Assembly: GCA_030248065.1 (NCBI GenBank) | Contig: JASAMV010000478.1 | Coordinates: 57,653 to 121,652 of the forward strand | DNA: 64,000 bases | Direction of reading: 5' to 3' | Source of the DNA: Rhynchonema sp. JSB1_4 | Lineage: Eukaryota; Nematoda; Chromadorea; Monhysterida; Xyalidae | In this document: positions 11,301 to 26,300 of the stretch, piece by piece | Layout: each line of letters starts with the position of its first letter | How positions within the stretch are numbered: the first letter of the stretch is position 1 | The notes under the pieces: generated by a model | What the model was told of the DNA's origin: nothing | Databases searched by the model: none | Seen by the model: the letters and a program-made list of their open reading frames with translations, nothing else | Translations under genes and position numbers: made by a program

Positions 11301-14300
11301 CTGATACATGCATGATGCGCTTTGCGGATCAGGCAACGCGTTTGAAAAGTTTCCCTAGAGTGTTGTCAGGGTCCATATTGGTTGAAACGGCCGGCCCACA
11401 ATTCTTATCAGTCTTATCAGCGCAGCGAAACATTGCCGGCTTATGATCTCTGATCAATCTCTGGTCGTCAACACCCAGCCCAGTTTCGTCGCGCGCTTGG
11501 CACAAATTCTCCAAGTGTAGGGAGGAGGGGCGGTTTCGCTGCAGTAGTGTATTTAATAACGGGGAGCGCATGTACATTCCAAAATCCTTTGTGAACAAAA
11601 AATGGCTTTCTTCGACTGTGGCTCGAACCCAGGTCCTCCGCCTAACCGGGGCATTGCTCTACCAACTGAGCTATCGAAGTGCCTGCCCTTGGACGCAAAT
11701 GTTTGGTCATACATATACATACGCAATTGTGATTGCCGTCTCTGCTGTGATGCACAGACCCGCAAGTAGTGTATTTGAGCGCAAATGTGTGGGTTTGATA
11801 TATCATACGCTCCACACCTCGGTGTGTAAATTCCCTTTTTTCTCAAAGCATGCGTGCGTTAAAAAACGCAGCTGTTCGCGTAAGTACGCTCCGAATTGGG
11901 GTCAACCAGCTGGAAATTGTCACCCTCATGTTGGGGCGAGCAACCACCCCCGGTGGCGGTTGCGCTTTCGAGGCCTTTGGCCAATTACGCAACGAGTCAA
12001 GTTAGGAAGCCAGGAAAAACTCCTCAACAAACAGGAGGTGACACATTTCCAGGGCGTCTGAACATACCGTGCTGCAAAAACCTCCGTCCGCTGACACTAA
12101 TGTCGTGCAATACGCAGCCCGGCGCAACAAGTTATGCATTACATACATACATATAATATAAGTAAACAACTTGCGTATACGGCATTTAGTATGTAGTCAG
12201 TCGAGTATAGGAACGACACTTTCGTCAACTGCATTAAAATTAGTTCAACCCATTCTCTCGTAACCACAGACGGCACTGGAGCAGTACGAGAACAATCCCG
12301 GCGGCATTATCACGACGCGAAACACACAGTTCGCTCAATTGTTGGCCTCGTTCATAACGTGCAGCGCGAAATTGTTGAAGCACGAAAATGTGACGCTCAA
12401 GTTTGCCGCTCTATCCACCATGAACAAGGTGAAGATCATAGCAGTTTGCGAACGTTTTCGAGAAGGATATCGCTTTGAAAGGCAGCACAAAACGAACAAC
12501 GAAGCCTGAGCGCACGAAGAATGCACGAGTTTGGAAGCCAAACAATGACATCGGAGGCAGTTGACCAGAGCCAGTTTGAGCAAGAAAAAACAGCAGAGTC
12601 AAGCCTGCTTAAGCCTATGCCTCTAATCGCGAACCGTCAAAGTGTAAGCCTTAGCCTGGCAAACTAAGCCAAAGCTTTTGAGCCATTAAGGCCAAGGACG
12701 AAATAAGAGCTTCGCTCTTTTGACTCAGTTCGTTTTCTTGCGCAAACTGGCTTTGCTCAATCACCCGGCGATGAAGACGCCAGCAGCTGTCACAGCAGTG
12801 TTTAATGTGACCGCATCTGGTGCGCGATAATCTGTGGAAACATTAGATGAAAAAACGGACTGCAGACAACAAATACTATGTAGATCCGATGTCCGATTTA
12901 CGGCCGGCCATCCCAAAATATATTGAAACATCAGGTTGCCGACATCGCGATCGTGTTCGGCCTGCTCGAACCGCCGCCGATTCTGTTCGAAACGAGTCTG
13001 TTGCTCGGCAGACTCGGTGATCTTGATGCCGAACAATTGGTGCTCAATATTCCGGTGCGTTTCTTACCATCTTATGCCCGCTTTATTGGCATTTTTGCGG
13101 GAAAAAAACCAGTCACAATATGGTTGAAGAAGTCAACGGACCTTGCGATCCAAAAGCGATTTTTTGTTTGGGTGAATGAAGTAGTGTTGCAGCACGGTTT
13201 CCGACAGGCGGAAATGTTATAATTCACTGAGTAAACTTTTCTTCGCTGTCCCGGTTACATAAAGGTGATGCAAGCCAAACGGTTCAAACAGCATCTGTCG
13301 GGCTTATTGTTATCAGCGCGGTTGCCTGATTTTCATGCAAAAACAGGTGGTCCAGCCTCGGGCAAACACATCTCGTAAAGGCAGTCTACGGGAGGTTGTC
13401 ACTCAGCCCCCGTAACCAGTCTACCGTAACCCACCGTAATACTGATCTACAAGGATCGTGGCGAGACCGTTTTGTTTTGTATCTATGTTTTGCGTGTCAG
13501 CGCCAACACAACCAACATTTCGAAGTTTTGATGATCGACGCGCACATTGACAATTTCCAGCTTGCTGCCGCTAATACATTGTGTCGATAAGCAGATGTTG
13601 TAAAAAGCCCACACCAAGTCAACTGCGTTGGCACGAACCACAGACAGTACATGTGTAGTTGCGTTGACAACAGCAGTATAAGGCCGATTGGCATTGGCTT
13701 GCAAAGTCCAGCCGCGTTGCTGTGATTATTGCAGAACCGTATATCGATACATGGCATCGGGCTTACTGTATTGTCGTCAACGCAAATCGTCAACCCTGCT
13801 TGTCAACCCATAAGCAGCCCTGAATGAATAAGTAGACTATACCAGACATGAGGGCTGTGTTGAAGACGAGGTTGAGCATGTCCGTTAACGACATGAAGAT
13901 AAGCCCCCGACATCACCTTTCGTTGTTTTTTCCATAGATCATGCGGACGCTGGCCGCCATTGAGAATCAGCCGGGCAGCAAGGAGGGCGAGAACAAGAAT
14001 TCGACGATTGAAAACGACAAACACACGCCGCTCAGGGAGGTGCTGCAGACGATCGATAGTACTCAATGTGAGTGCAGATGGCTGGCTTTGGAATGATTTC
14101 ATTTTTTAAAAATGTGTTCTCTAAATTATCGCAGAATGCCTATTAAACCGGGCAACCGGATATCGCATGCTCTCAGAATCCGGCCTTTCGCAATAAAATG
14201 TGACTATATACGATGAGTGATCACAAAAACATCGTTCAAACAATATGAAATGCGTTTAAATTGTGAGAATTAATTTTTAAAAATTTGCTTTCGGGAACAA

Positions 14301-17300
14301 ACTCGGGCTTGTGCCGACCTGCCCCTTTTGATCAGGCAACGGCAGAACATTTAGTAGGGAATCCAACCAGCTCGTCAACCAACAGCCACGTGTGAAATGT
14401 TTCACAAAGGTTTCATCTGTCAGCGAGCTGGTTCTTGTCTCAGTCTCACTGCCTTTCATGATCAAAAGGGTGAGCGTAAGTCGGCACAAGCTCGCGTTTA
14501 TTCCTGAAAGCAACTTTTCAAAGATAAATTCAGACAGTTTTAACGTGGTTTATCTCGTTTGATCGTTGTTTTTGTGACCGTTGGACATGAACAGCAGTCT
14601 AACTGCGCAGTAAAAAAGCAAGCATGAGATATACGGTTTTCCGCTTTAAGGACCCCTTCCCCCTCCCCCCGGATGGTTCCCTATTAGTTACAGTTCCGGG
14701 TGCAATTCTAGGCTGAAAGTTGAAGTCGCGTGCACGCGCGTGCGAAACAGTGCAAAGTATAGGCAAAAGTCGAAATAACTTCGCGTGCACGCGAAGTTTT
14801 GCGCGTGCGCTGGCGTGCGCTCCCCATGTTTTTGCACTAGGAAGTCGCGTGCACGCGACTTCAACTTTCAGCCTAGAATTGCACCCGAAACTGTATTTAC
14901 TCGGAAAACTTCCGAGTACTTTGGATAATTTCTTTATCTTTATCTCAAAATCGGAGCAAAACCTAGATAACACCCTCGGGGGGATTAATCTGCACACTCT
15001 CTGATAATATGATGCGCAGCTGATATATGCATGTACTGTACATACATCACGGCTGCCAGTCTGCGAAACAAGTGCGAACAAGACATTAGATACACATACT
15101 GTATATGTACCATAGGGTGTGATCACAGAACTGTCAATCGAATAATACGTCCACAGTGTGTGTCCAGTCGTCAGCCACGCCTGAACTCATTTTTTTCAAT
15201 TATTCTCAGTCATCGCACTTTTGGCCACAACGATTGATCTGATCAAGATCGACCCGCGATCTGGCCTGCCGATGCGCAACTGCCGGCCGTCGCATCGCTA
15301 CCGGCACTGCGCCGAACATTGCATCCTGGTGTTGGCTGCAAGGTGCCGCGCCGAGAATTTGTTTTTTTTTCATTAAAAAACGGTTTTGTGTTCTTTTTGA
15401 TGAAAGTAAAGTGGAACATGCATAAACGACTTGCAGGTTTCTGCTCTTCATGTGCCACATTGACAAACTGCGGCGACAGTTTGCGTCGAAAAAGAACATC
15501 AACACGCTCGCCGAAATGCTCAATACGGATTTGGATCCGGTGAGAGAAAATGGTTTAGTTTATGTGGGAATATTTTCGAACTATTTTTATTGGGGTATAT
15601 TTTGAATTTTTCATTTAAATTGTGCCAAAAATACATGTCTGCAGCAAGTGCTCTGTTTGCTGCTGCAAGTGCTGGCGCTGATCGCAATGGATTGTCGCAC
15701 GCATCATTACTTCACCGATTTGGCGATCGACGATGCTCTCATACAATTATTGCTGCCTTCGGATGCTTTGTAATGATTCATTTCGTTTTTTTTAATTTGA
15801 CTGCTCATTTCTTTTTTTAACAATGTTTCTGTTTCATTCTTCCAGCTATTTCACCAACCGAACGACCATCTACGGTCGTTACGTGAAACACCACGCGGCC
15901 CGTATTCTCGTGTACGTTGGATTGGGCGATCGTGTCGGCAGTCGTATAAATCTGTTCGCCGCACAAGAACACATCGGTAGGAAAAAACAGAAAACACCTG
16001 TCTCTTTCTTTAAAAAATGCTGTTTATAGTTTATGATTTGAAAACTTTTCTCTTCATTGAAAAAATTTCCCACTTAAAAACTCGCGCGCAGCCCTGGCCG
16101 AACGGTCGAGTGATCCAACTGTTCTGGCGCCACTCAATCAAGACGATTACATCGCCGAGACGTGCGCGCTGCCCGCCAAACAGACAGAGTTCGACAAGAT
16201 GTCGTTTTCGCCCGAAGGATTGATTGCAAATATTATCAAACAGGTACTTACGTAAAATAATAACAGGTACAGTAATAACCCGAACGCTAACCACGCGCAG
16301 TTCTGAAACATTGCGCGCAGCTGCCTGGCTGGCTAGCAAGCTGCACGTCCGTCTGTTGCTCGAATGTTTCAAAACTTGATTTTCGGGTTTAGAACGTGAC
16401 ATTAACTATGGGGCGTACTTTACTGTGCGGCAGCGAATTTGGAAATTTAATATACACGTCCGGGTTTTTGGCTTTCTGATATCTGATCTGATATTGGTCG
16501 CACAATGACCATATAAGAATTCATCAAAATCAATCCTGATTTTCTCGTTCAGTCACCCTTAACTACTGTGCTATTTGTGATTCTCACAAAACATTTTCAG
16601 CTGAAAATAATCTAGCAGATCAACCACGTTGCCGCAGGTCTGAAACATTCTCTTTACTACGTGTTTTGTGTGTGATCGCGCAACACAACGTCATTGCCCC
16701 GTCACTAGCCTGCTTTGCGATTCAGGAAAAAAATTTGACCAATTCTTATAAAGTCATTGTGCGACCAATATATATCTGATGTGATGATGCTATACACTTT
16801 GGTGGCAACGAAACGTCATAAACATATAACCGTTTGTGTTGGTTTTGAAATTGTCGTGGAGCGAGTGCCAAAAGCAAATAAACAACATGAACTCTCTGAT
16901 CCACAACCACAGATATTACATTGGGCAACTCAAACACATTTTGGAGTTCTGTCCAATTTGAGAACAGCTGCTGGGAGCTGTGGAGAGCGGGCGGGCCATT
17001 CACACTCGTCGCGCTTTGCAGTGGAAATAGCGTGCATAAATGGACATCAATTGGGCCAAAAGTTGACGACGAGCAGGAATCAGAACATCGGCTTAATTTT
17101 TTGGTCTGGGGTTTGGGATGGTCCAAGAAATTGGGCCGGGCCAATCTTGGGCCCAGACCTGACATTTCTTGAACCCAAAATATCAGGACTGAAAGGGAGG
17201 AAAACCCGATATTCGTATTCCCGGTATCTGAAAACCACCTGGTACCCAACTGCTCGTCCTTTATGTACATACAGTACATTTCCCGTGCACACCATCGCAA

Positions 17301-20300
17301 TTTTTGGCCCACCTTATGGTAAGCATTATGTACAATAATGTATAGTCGATCCATCAGCTCATGAAACTTTTCGTCAGCTGAAAAGCTTGACAGGATACAG
17401 TGCTGTTCCGGTTCCGGTTGGCTTACGAAACACAAAAGAAAGAGAAATCGGTTTTCATTTTATTTTTGTGCGCCGTTTTCTCTGACATTGCCTTGCGGAG
17501 GAACAATTTTTCACAACGGAACCTGAGCCTCCTAAAACAAAAGTGCCATGAGCTGATGGCCCGACTATATACACATATGTATATATGTCAGTTGCACCGT
17601 TCGCGTCGTGAGAGCAAGGCGTCGCAATCGGCCGCTCGCAGCGTCACGGTGGTCGTTAACCAATGCTCCACCGAATCAACGACGGCGGCCGACATTATGG
17701 AGGACGACATTGATTTGGACTTCTCCACTTTCGCATGGCTCAATCCTCAGGTGGGCGCTGTCTTTTGATTGTATGGCCTGGCGATGACCTTGTGCACCGC
17801 CTGTCAGAAAAGCACATTGATGTGCAATTTAGATTCTGTGTGCGTTTGGTTGCGTAACTGAGTGAATCCTGAATTTCAGACTCGTTATGAACCAAATACC
17901 ATTATAATACCGTGGTACACTTCTGGCAACGCATTTTGCCTCTGAATCTTGCAACGCACCTCCGTTCATGGTGCGGTAAAACGTTCCCCATAGCCGTATG
18001 CGTTAGTGCGTGTTCGCGTAGCTCAATGTCATTTCCCCTTGACAAGTCAGGAAAAAATTTAGCGTCATTCTCATATAAGCATCCCATGGTCAAATTAGCA
18101 GTTCCCCGGTCCTGTATAATTTCTATCCACAATTTGAAAGCAACGTTTGCGCTGGCGGAAATTGTTGACATTAGCAAATAATATCAAACTGTCAATGCAA
18201 CAAATCCACGCGCCACGTACCCAACAGGACCAGTGCTAAATGTGACATCGACTTATTCCTATGGAAATTACTCAATTCGCAGCCGATGCAATAAAATACG
18301 CCCCGCCCCGTAACCGTTAATGCCAAGTTCTAAAACCCGAACGTTAGCAACGCGCGATTCTGAAACATTGCGTACAGCTGCTTGGCTGACTGGCAGGCTG
18401 CACGTGCGTCTGTTGTCCGACTATGTTTCAAAAATTGATTTTCGGGTTCAGATCTTGACATTAACTATGGGGTATTTTATTTTACGGCAGCGAATTTAGA
18501 TAAACTTTTCTTTTTATCGCAGGAGCTCGAACCATACCTGCTCAAATGGTCATGTCTGATCTCACCCATTGTCATGCTGCGTTTATGTCTGCATAAACTC
18601 AGTTGGGATCTCGGCCTTGTGCTACAGGCAACCAATCGGCGACGGCTAAGCAGCATGGTGAGTCTGGGGCTGATGTTTCACACCGAGCAAATATTTAGCT
18701 TCCACGCACACTAAAAAGTTGAATACAAAATCAAAATTGAGTTTTGTGCCCACAGCCAGGATGCTTTGATGGCTGGTCCGCCAGTCACATGTGCACCTGG
18801 TTTTTGATTTTGTTCGTCTGGATCGGACTGAGAACTCGTCATAGAGATGCACATCATTCGTGTGTATACTTTTGGCATAAGACATACATACTCTCGTCAA
18901 TCTGACGACTGATATATACAGTAGGTTTGCACACAAAACACATCATATCTTTGTCTTAAAAGGTGATAAAAGCAACAAGTGTAAAAGTTTCGTTACACTT
19001 CGTCATCAGGCAACGTGTCAAGTTGACGATTGCGCGTTGGACAAGTGGCGAGCCTCCGTCGACAAAGCTGACGAGATCAGCATGGATGCGGGAAACGTGA
19101 ATCGGCAAAATAGATCCGCTGATTTTCACGGTATTCTAATCTTACTCACAAATGCGTATCGGTTTTCCCATCAGTAATTTTAAAGTCTGACTGATATTAC
19201 GTATTTGGTCAGCTGTATCGTACCTAATGGGCCCAAGGCGGTTCATTTCTGAGCCCCATTTGCACCAAGCTCCGTCGGTGGTCCTTGAACGAGGGTTAGA
19301 GACGAGCATAATCGCCTGCTTACTGTATTTTTCCATCACTTTGCAAAAAACGCTTCACGCAATTGGCACTGGAATTGGCGGATTCTTATTCCACAAAATA
19401 ATAATGAGGCCAGAATTGTTTTCTTCAGGTTTGTCCCCTTTTGTCTTCCGTGGTCGCCGTCAATTGAGACGGTCGTCATCGGTGGACTACATTGAAAAGC
19501 AGAAGTCAAAGAAACGCAAAAAACGCAACTCGAAATCACAACACAAGTTCGTTTTATATATGACAACGACAAGACACAAAAGACACCTGTACACTAGTTA
19601 AAAAAACTTTTATTGTGCGACGGTTCAGTGCCGGGGTTCAGGTTCAGGCCCTACCGAAGCCTAAGCCTAACCCTACATATAAATGGGTCAAATATGCTGG
19701 TCCTGAATTGGCCGGACCTGAAAAGGCCGGGCCCGAACTTCCGAGCCTGAAAAGTCGCGCAATACGAAACTTTAACCTAAGCTAATCGTTTATCAAGACT
19801 TGCGCATGTCTATCACCTTTCAGATTGTCAGGCAGCATGCATCAGTTGAAGCAGACACCCAAGCGAGACATTATCAGCGCTCACTCGTCAAAATCCGGCA
19901 GTTTGCAGAAACATTTACCAAAATATCTGCAGGTTTTTGTAAATGTTTGAAGTTAACTGCATTTATTGTTAGAAAATCGATAACTCTTCAAAACAGGGCC
20001 TGTTCCGTACTCGTTTCGGCACCGACCCATCGGCCGAAAGGGCCAACGAGCGAAACATTTTGTTGCGCGGCGACAAACAACCGTTGACAGGTTGATGCAA
20101 ATGATGATGGAGCGCGTTTTTTTCATCAAAATAATTAAATTCAAATATCAAACAAAATCAAATTTAAAAAAGTCCAGCGAGCAAGAAGAAGAAGGCGAAA
20201 GCGAAGGGCAACGCCGTTGCAGCGGAGCAAAGCGACTCGGACGATGGCGCTGTCGTTGAATTCACGCGCAAACTCAGATGCATACCCGTGTCCAGACAGG

Positions 20301-23300
20301 AACCGGTGAAAATCACAGGTGCGCGAGCGAAAACCATATAAGATTTTTGCTGGAGTTCCCTTACATTGATTTTGGCTAATTCCACTGTCGCGACAAGTGA
20401 TTATGACGGCATGTAAACTTTGTCATAAAACGCCAATGGTAGATAACACACGTGTAGAATCATCATAAGCCATTGATTATTATATTGGGAACGAAACCGT
20501 CGGTAGTTTTGGGTTACACGATGAAATTGGTAGCCAGTACAGCACAAAAGGTTGTAGTCAACGTAACCAGAAACATTCTAGAAACATTATAGAAACGTTT
20601 CCATTACCCACAGCCATTACGCGTCAACGTTCCTTCACCACATCTGCGGCCAATCCGTCAGCAGCGGCAGCGGTTTCAGCATTGCCCACCTTGATGATTC
20701 AGGGACCATCACCGCCATGCGGGTGGGTCATTTGATTATTTTTGTTGTTTTTTCTGAAAAAAGAAAACTTGTCAGCAATTTGGAATTGCAGTTCGATTGC
20801 AACGAGTCTCAACAAATTGGACATTGAAGTCAAGGTGGAAATGCCTGCCCCGTTGCCGCAACTGAAAGAGGACGTCTCGACGGATTCGTTTCAAGTTCCC
20901 GCCATTGAGGTGAATAGACGAAGGGTGATAATTATGCACTTTGCTGGCAGCCGGGTCGGGGGACATGGTGCGGGTTTGATTTTGACTTGGCAGATACATG
21001 TTTTTGTATAGCACCCTGAAGCCGAAGCCATGACTGCCGTGCATAAGGCAGCCGGTGCACAGCTGACTGGCTGCAGCTGCTTCACAGAGTGGCGTGTAAT
21101 GCACGTAAAAACATTTTGATGTCAGCTCAAAGTCAAACCCACCCGCATGCCAGCAATGTCCACAAATACCGTTCAAAAAAGGTTGAAAAGAGTGCCGCGA
21201 CAAAAAATGAAACATTCGATTGTTTACAAATATTATAGGTTGAGCATTTCGGCAGCGCTTCACCGCCTTACGACTACGCCTACAATTTGGACAGCTCGAG
21301 GCGGGAATCGGAAACGGAACCCTTGATTCCGATTAGCCCCTCACAGGACAGTCTCAGGAAAGCATCCGGTGGGCAAGCCGATTTTCTCTTTCATTTAATT
21401 CTGACACAGCGAGCCTCATGTTGAAGCATTACACAGATGAGAGCGGTCATACGTTGGACAGTCGAAACTCATCGTTGACCTCGTCCATGTTGGGCGAACG
21501 ACCGATTCAGGGCGCCTACAAGAATGCGTCACTCACCAGCTCGGATACGTCAGGTATGCATGGGCAGTGGTTTTTTAAAAAAAAAAAAATTTTTTTTTTT
21601 TATTAAAAAAAAAATTTTTTTTTTAAAAAAAAAAATTCGTTCCAAAAGTTAAAAAAAAAATTTTTTTTTTATTATTTCAAAATTCGAAAATTTCTCTATT
21701 TTTTTGCTCTAAAAGTGCTATTTTTTGCATAAAAATTGCTACTGTTAACATCACCCGACCCTACCATGGGTGTATTGGGTGCCATAATCGTTGTTTTGTG
21801 GCATCTAGACATAGTGCACACACTCACATGGCCTCTCATATGATTACACATGTACATGTGACTGGGTGGGCATGCATTTATCCATGCAACAGACCCGAAA
21901 GCAGTGATTCGGTGTGATATTCACTCTATATTTACACTGTTTGTCACATATTTGCATTGGTCGTGTACCAAGAGGCAATAGTTTCACCCAAATTTACCGT
22001 CTTGAGTGTCACAAAGCCACACCAAGGCACCCACACCACGTGGAGGAAGTGTACGGGTGTGTACCTGACTACTGTTGGTACTCATTGACCATTGTTTAGT
22101 ATTGTTTTCGTGTCGTGAGTGCTTTATATGCACTTACCACACGTTATGGAAGAAAAATGCCACTATTTTTTGCTTTAGCGCTCATTTTTTTTCGTTTCTG
22201 GCAGTTTTTGGCTGGAATAAAAAAATTTTTTTTAAATTAAAAAAAAAATTTTTTTTTAAAAAAAAAATGGGGTTTGAATAAAAAAATTTTTTTATTAACC
22301 ACTGTGCATGGGTACAGTTGGTCCTCTTTATAGTTGCACTAGTCGTGACCCACTGCGAGCGAATCAGTTGTCGCTAATTCACAATGACTTGGGCTGGCTT
22401 GAGGCACAAAAAGCAATCAAATATGCTCAAACGATCAGGTGCTTTGAGCGCACGTCCATTGCGTAAGACCAGGGCTGGTTACGTTGATGGTTTGGCCCCG
22501 TAACGCCTGACAGGGCTTGTGGTCAAATCAGATTGTCAAATCTAGTCATCAGCTCGAGCTTATTCGGGGCGGCTTGAGTTCACGACAGGATTTGACGACT
22601 TGATTTGTCGATAGCCCCTGCCAGCTTACTTACATATACTGTAGGTGACCCACTAAAACATCATCAGGCTAAAACCGTGCGCCGGGTCAGCTTGCATTCA
22701 ATGATCAGGGTAGAGGGACACACAAGACAGTATTTTTACCGCGCTTGTTCTACATCAATACCTGCCCAAACTAATGTTTCAGGTCCCTACCTGTTCACCT
22801 TCTACATTCGTCGTCGGGCGTCTACGATCGGCACTCGTATGCCGATCAGCTCAAAACGACGTCAGAGCAAAGCGCCGAAACGAGATTCGGGCTCATCGGT
22901 GGGCAAGGCCTGGCTGCAGAGCACTGACAGTCTGCAGGTGCCCGGATATGAGCAAATGGTGGGTTTCGTTTTGGTTTTCCGTGTTCCGCTTCATTTTCTG
23001 GTTTTTTCGCGTCACTTACCCAGAGAACGACATCGATCTCCCCCTGTTGGAAGCCTCGTCGAATTAATGCCAATTAATTCTCGTATTAATGTGAAAGTAC
23101 ATTTCTCATGCGGGTAAACCATTATTCCCTCTGATGTAAGGTGCCTGTCATCATCATCACCGGTTCCCCTAAGTACATAGTGCAACATCTTTGCTAAAAT
23201 ACTGTATGCGCGATGTCAAATTTGTTGATGTATTCCGCGACTTTTCTGGCCCGGAAGTTTAGGCTCGACCCTTTCAAGCCCAGTTTTTCAGGCCCGGCAG

Positions 23301-26300
23301 ATTCAGGCCCAGCATATTCGAAAAATTTACTCGCTTAGGCTCCAGCCGGGCCCGAATGGCTGAGCCCGAACCTGTGCCTCGGGACCAGGGTTGGATTAAA
23401 AAAAATTTTTATTATCAAACTTTTTTTTTAAAAAAAACTTTTTAAAATTTTTTTTTTAAAAATCACTTTTTTTATTCCGGACCCCCAAAAAATTGGTTTC
23501 TAGAAAAATGAAATTTCTGAAATCATGTTACTTAGGTTACTTAGGTATGTTTTGAGGGACACTAAAGAGAACTTCTCCACTGACTTGCACGTTTATGTCG
23601 ATCACCTGCGATCTAGCCCATTTGGTCATAATTTGAGAACCCGCCCGAAGGTAACTCTGTGGGCATATATGACAAAGGGAAGACCAACCTTCTGTTTGTG
23701 AATTTGGGGATAAATTTGAAGAGAGATAAAGAGTTAAACCACACTCATGTTGTGTGACAAAAGCAACAAATGACAAATCCACACAACTGCAAATAGGCGA
23801 GCAAAGTGGAGTCTGTCGATAGCTTAGTCGATAGCTCAATAACTGCACAGTACACGGTATGGGGTGTCCTATATTATACGTGCAGCGATTGTTGGGATGT
23901 CTGGGAACTGTATGAGTCCATTACAACGCCATTTTAAACTGAAATATAAGCGCCGCAGGCGATTTTTTGAGAATGATGAGCAATAAAACGCATGAAAACA
24001 TACATTTTTACCTTAAAAAAGTGAGAAAATAACGAAAAAAAGGGGAAAAATAATAAAAAAGGTGGACTTACTTTTTAAAATTTTAAAATAAAAAAGTGGC
24101 CAACTTTTTTTTAAAAAAAAATTTTTTTTTACAAAAAAATTTTTACTTTTTTTTAAATCCAACCCTGCTCGGGACTGACTCGCCGCACAATGTTGGTGAT
24201 CGGATGTGATCTGCGTTGGTCACGTGACTTTTTTGAATTGCGGATATATTATGGAATTTAGTGATGTCACTCATTTAGTGATGTCCATTAAATTTCTTAA
24301 TGTTATTGATGCAAGAATCACGCGCTGCCTTGCCAAGTCACATCCGATCACCAAGTTTGATATCCACCCATGTGTCAGTCCGCTTGCTACACACAGCACC
24401 TGCACATTTCGGCATGTAATCAGATGGTCAACGCACATTGTCAACCCTGGTGGTCAACTCAGCCTAACGCTCATTTACCTTAGGTCTGCCTTTTGGTCCG
24501 GCTGCGTTGACCATGTGCGTTGACAACTAAACAATTAGCCCTCGATTTCAGCAGCCGCAACAGGTCACGACTGTAGCGCAACAACAAGTGAGCAAACAAA
24601 TGACCCCCGAGTTCGTCATGATTCGTCAGCTCGTGCTCAATCTCTTGCGCGTCTTTCCGCAACGTCGGCCGAGTCTGGTCGTGGTCATGGCCGAAACTGC
24701 ACATATACTCAGGTTGGGATTTTTTTAAAAAAAGTTCCAAGGTGGCACAATAAAGTTTTAAGACGCAATTAATTGAGGTAGATACGTTCCGTCGGCAAGG
24801 TTTTGTGCAGAATGAAGAACTGAATAGCAGTGAGTGAATGCATATACTCAAAATTAAAGTTGCACTGAGGCTGAGCTGCGTGTTTAGCTGAGAGAAGGCA
24901 AAGCTGTTTCACTTCGATCGTAACCACTGGAGAAATCTCATATTTTGTCACTTTTTCAGACAAATCCTTGGTTCTCCCCAACCGCCGTTGATCAAACGTT
25001 GGTGCGCCGAGATTGTCGATAGCGTGATGACAACACAACAGGTTCGAGCTGATGTTTCTTTCGCAAAATTGAAAACGAAAAATAACATTTGCTAAAAGTT
25101 TGATTTTGCTTTTTTAAAAATATGCCTATACAGGCTACAACAATAAAAATACACCAAAATAAAAAACATTCCAAATTTTCAGATGCAGCCCGAAGCCAAC
25201 GATGACGAAATTATGGACGACATTGACGCTGAATTTTTGGATGTGAGATCTTGCTGTCCAACACAAAGTTTATTTACACTTTTGTCGCGTGTACCGTCAG
25301 AAATCAGTGCATCTTTTTCTATTGAAATGCAGTGTGACGGACAAATTATTGCCGGCTAATTATTTAGTCGTTAACGCCTATCGTTAACTCGTGTCGTCAA
25401 ACTCAAGCAGCCCTGAACAACTGCGAGAAATATGTTATGTATAGTAAGTTTATAAATTCGCTGCCGCACAGTAAAGTAAGTACGCCCCATAGTTAACGTC
25501 AAGTTCTAAACCCGAAAGTCAACTTTTGAAACATTCGGGCAACAGCCACACTTGCAGCTTGCTAGCCGGCCAGATGCAATGTTTCAGATCTGCGCGTGGT
25601 TGGCGTTCGGGTTTAGAACGTGACATTAACTAGGGGGCGTGTTTTGCTGTGCGCAGCGAATTTGGAAATTTACTATGCGTGCATGAGAGCATGACATTTG
25701 GGATGAGTTGATGACAAGAGTTTACGATGTGCCACGCATATCCCAAAGACAACAAATTCTCAGCTGATGGAACAAATCACGAACGGCAACCTGCCGTGTC
25801 CGCGCGACGAGGCGACGTTGCTGGCGGCCATCCAATTGACGATCGAGGAAAACTGGCCAAATTCAACGCAGTTGACCAAAAAGTACATGATCTCGACGGT
25901 GGCGTCGGGCAGCTTGAAGGAGTTGACCAGACAAAACAGCAAAACGACAACATTGGTCGCCCCATGGGAGGGCGCCGACCAAAGTCAACTGTCGAACGTG
26001 TTCTACACGCCGCCGAGGAATCGGAACACCAACATTGTCGGGTGAGTGTGTCATCTAACTGGTCAAAGTGACAATGTGTTTGAGTTGCACTAGGTTATAT
26101 CTGTGGTTGTGTTCGTGTGCCAAACGCAACCAAACAACACAAAGTGACAATGTGTATCACTACAATTATACATCAGTGTGAATTGGGCAAACCAAGGCTT
26201 AACCTAGTACTGTAGTCAAATCAAGTCGTCAACTGAAGCAGTCCCAAATGAGAGCGAGAAATATGTACGATACATTGAGTTGACGAAGAAGTCGATCTGA

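Larger units (their letters stand above)
10847..16243 (+). other. Helical armadillo/HEAT-like exons of the scaffold gene
   Basis: Nine exons encode Leu-rich amphipathic helices, for example ESVVRLYCAVNNCLERLDLD, QFAQLLASFITCSAKLLKHE, VADIAIVFGLLEPPPILFET, QVLCLLLQVLALIAMDCRTH and YVKHHAARILVYVGLGDRVG. The pattern of paired helices with residue-change points such as DALIQLLLPSD is typical of armadillo or HEAT folds. This call rests on pattern, not alignment. Introns between 15343 and 15845 are only 76-105 nt, unlike the kilobase-sized introns elsewhere in the gene. Confidence 0.6.

Noticed and set aside
13265..13346. Possible scaffold exon starting VMQAKRFKQHLSGLLLSARL
   Set aside because: Its ends are out of phase with the exons on both sides, while 13054 and 13938 join directly in phase.
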